5,668 nucleotides of DNA. Source: SCGC-AAA471-B05 sp032249055. GTDB lineage: Archaea; Thermoproteota; Thermoprotei; Gearchaeales; Gearchaeaceae. The stretch spans positions 1-5,668 of the forward strand of contig JAVVGP010000060.1 in the NCBI GenBank assembly GCA_032249055.1. Direction: 5' to 3'. Below are positions 5,604-5,668 of this stretch, one piece after another. A model generated the notes under the pieces. The model was not told where the DNA came from, ran no database searches, and worked only from the letters and a program-made list of their open reading frames with translations. Position numbers and translations under genes: made by a program. Each line of letters opens with the position of its first letter. The stretch's first letter is position 1.

Positions 5604-5668
5604 TTTTATGCATCTTTTATTTTTATTGTTAATCTTTAATGTTATTAGCTTAATAAATTACGAATTAT

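Noticed and set aside
5418..5639. Open frame of 73 codons on the forward strand, apparently hydrophobic
   Set aside because: Most of it is antisense to the Nudix box region and its upstream A-rich DNA. The Leu/Phe richness is a product of base composition, not evidence for a membrane protein.
1..5668. CRISPR array, tRNA/rRNA gene, insertion sequence or phage element
   Set aside because: I found no spaced direct repeats, no cloverleaf or rRNA-like GC-rich segment and no transposase motifs. The window is ordinary transporter and housekeeping content.

Overview
The window is very AT-rich, with arginine encoded mostly by AGA/AGG. Most genes lack a Shine-Dalgarno motif, and several have TATA-like boxes about 25-29 bases before their ATG, as expected for leaderless archaeal transcripts. 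The protein types fit this: a binding protein with an N-terminal membrane anchor and no lipobox, a crenarchaeal-looking LivH/LivM pair, and an archaeal HTH regulator. I infer a thermophilic member of the Thermoproteota, possibly Sulfolobales. The phylum-level call is fairly firm; the order is a guess.

Layout. Bases 1-2740 hold two divergent arms of a branched-chain amino acid type (Liv/HAAT) ABC importer. livH and livM (livM cut by the left edge) run leftward and overlap by 13 bases. livJ, livG and livF run rightward. The arms are separated by only 46 bases, in which two identical TTTATATA boxes lie end to end on opposite strands. Both boxes sit at the right distance for leaderless starts exactly at the livH and livJ ATGs. 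After livF, 35 bases hold a candidate TATA box and a perfect 6-3-6 inverted repeat. A rightward gene follows for a 244-residue protein joining an N-terminal helix-turn-helix to a C-terminal ferritin-like four-helix region. An 80-base convergent gap separates it from a leftward Nudix hydrolase of the CoA-pyrophosphatase type. The last ~90 bases are the upstream region of the Nudix gene and contain no other gene I can support.

How the genes work together. LivJ is anchored outside the membrane and captures the substrate, LivH and LivM form the channel, and LivG and LivF hydrolyse ATP. The set is a complete five-part importer. The substrate (branched-chain amino acids or a related amino acid or amide) cannot be read from sequence alone. 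The HTH-ferritin protein is the most unusual gene. Its position next to the importer and an AT-rich palindrome shared in part between its own start and the livJ start suggest, without proving, that it regulates itself and the importer in response to metal, oxygen or redox state. The Nudix enzyme appears to be an independent housekeeping neighbour.
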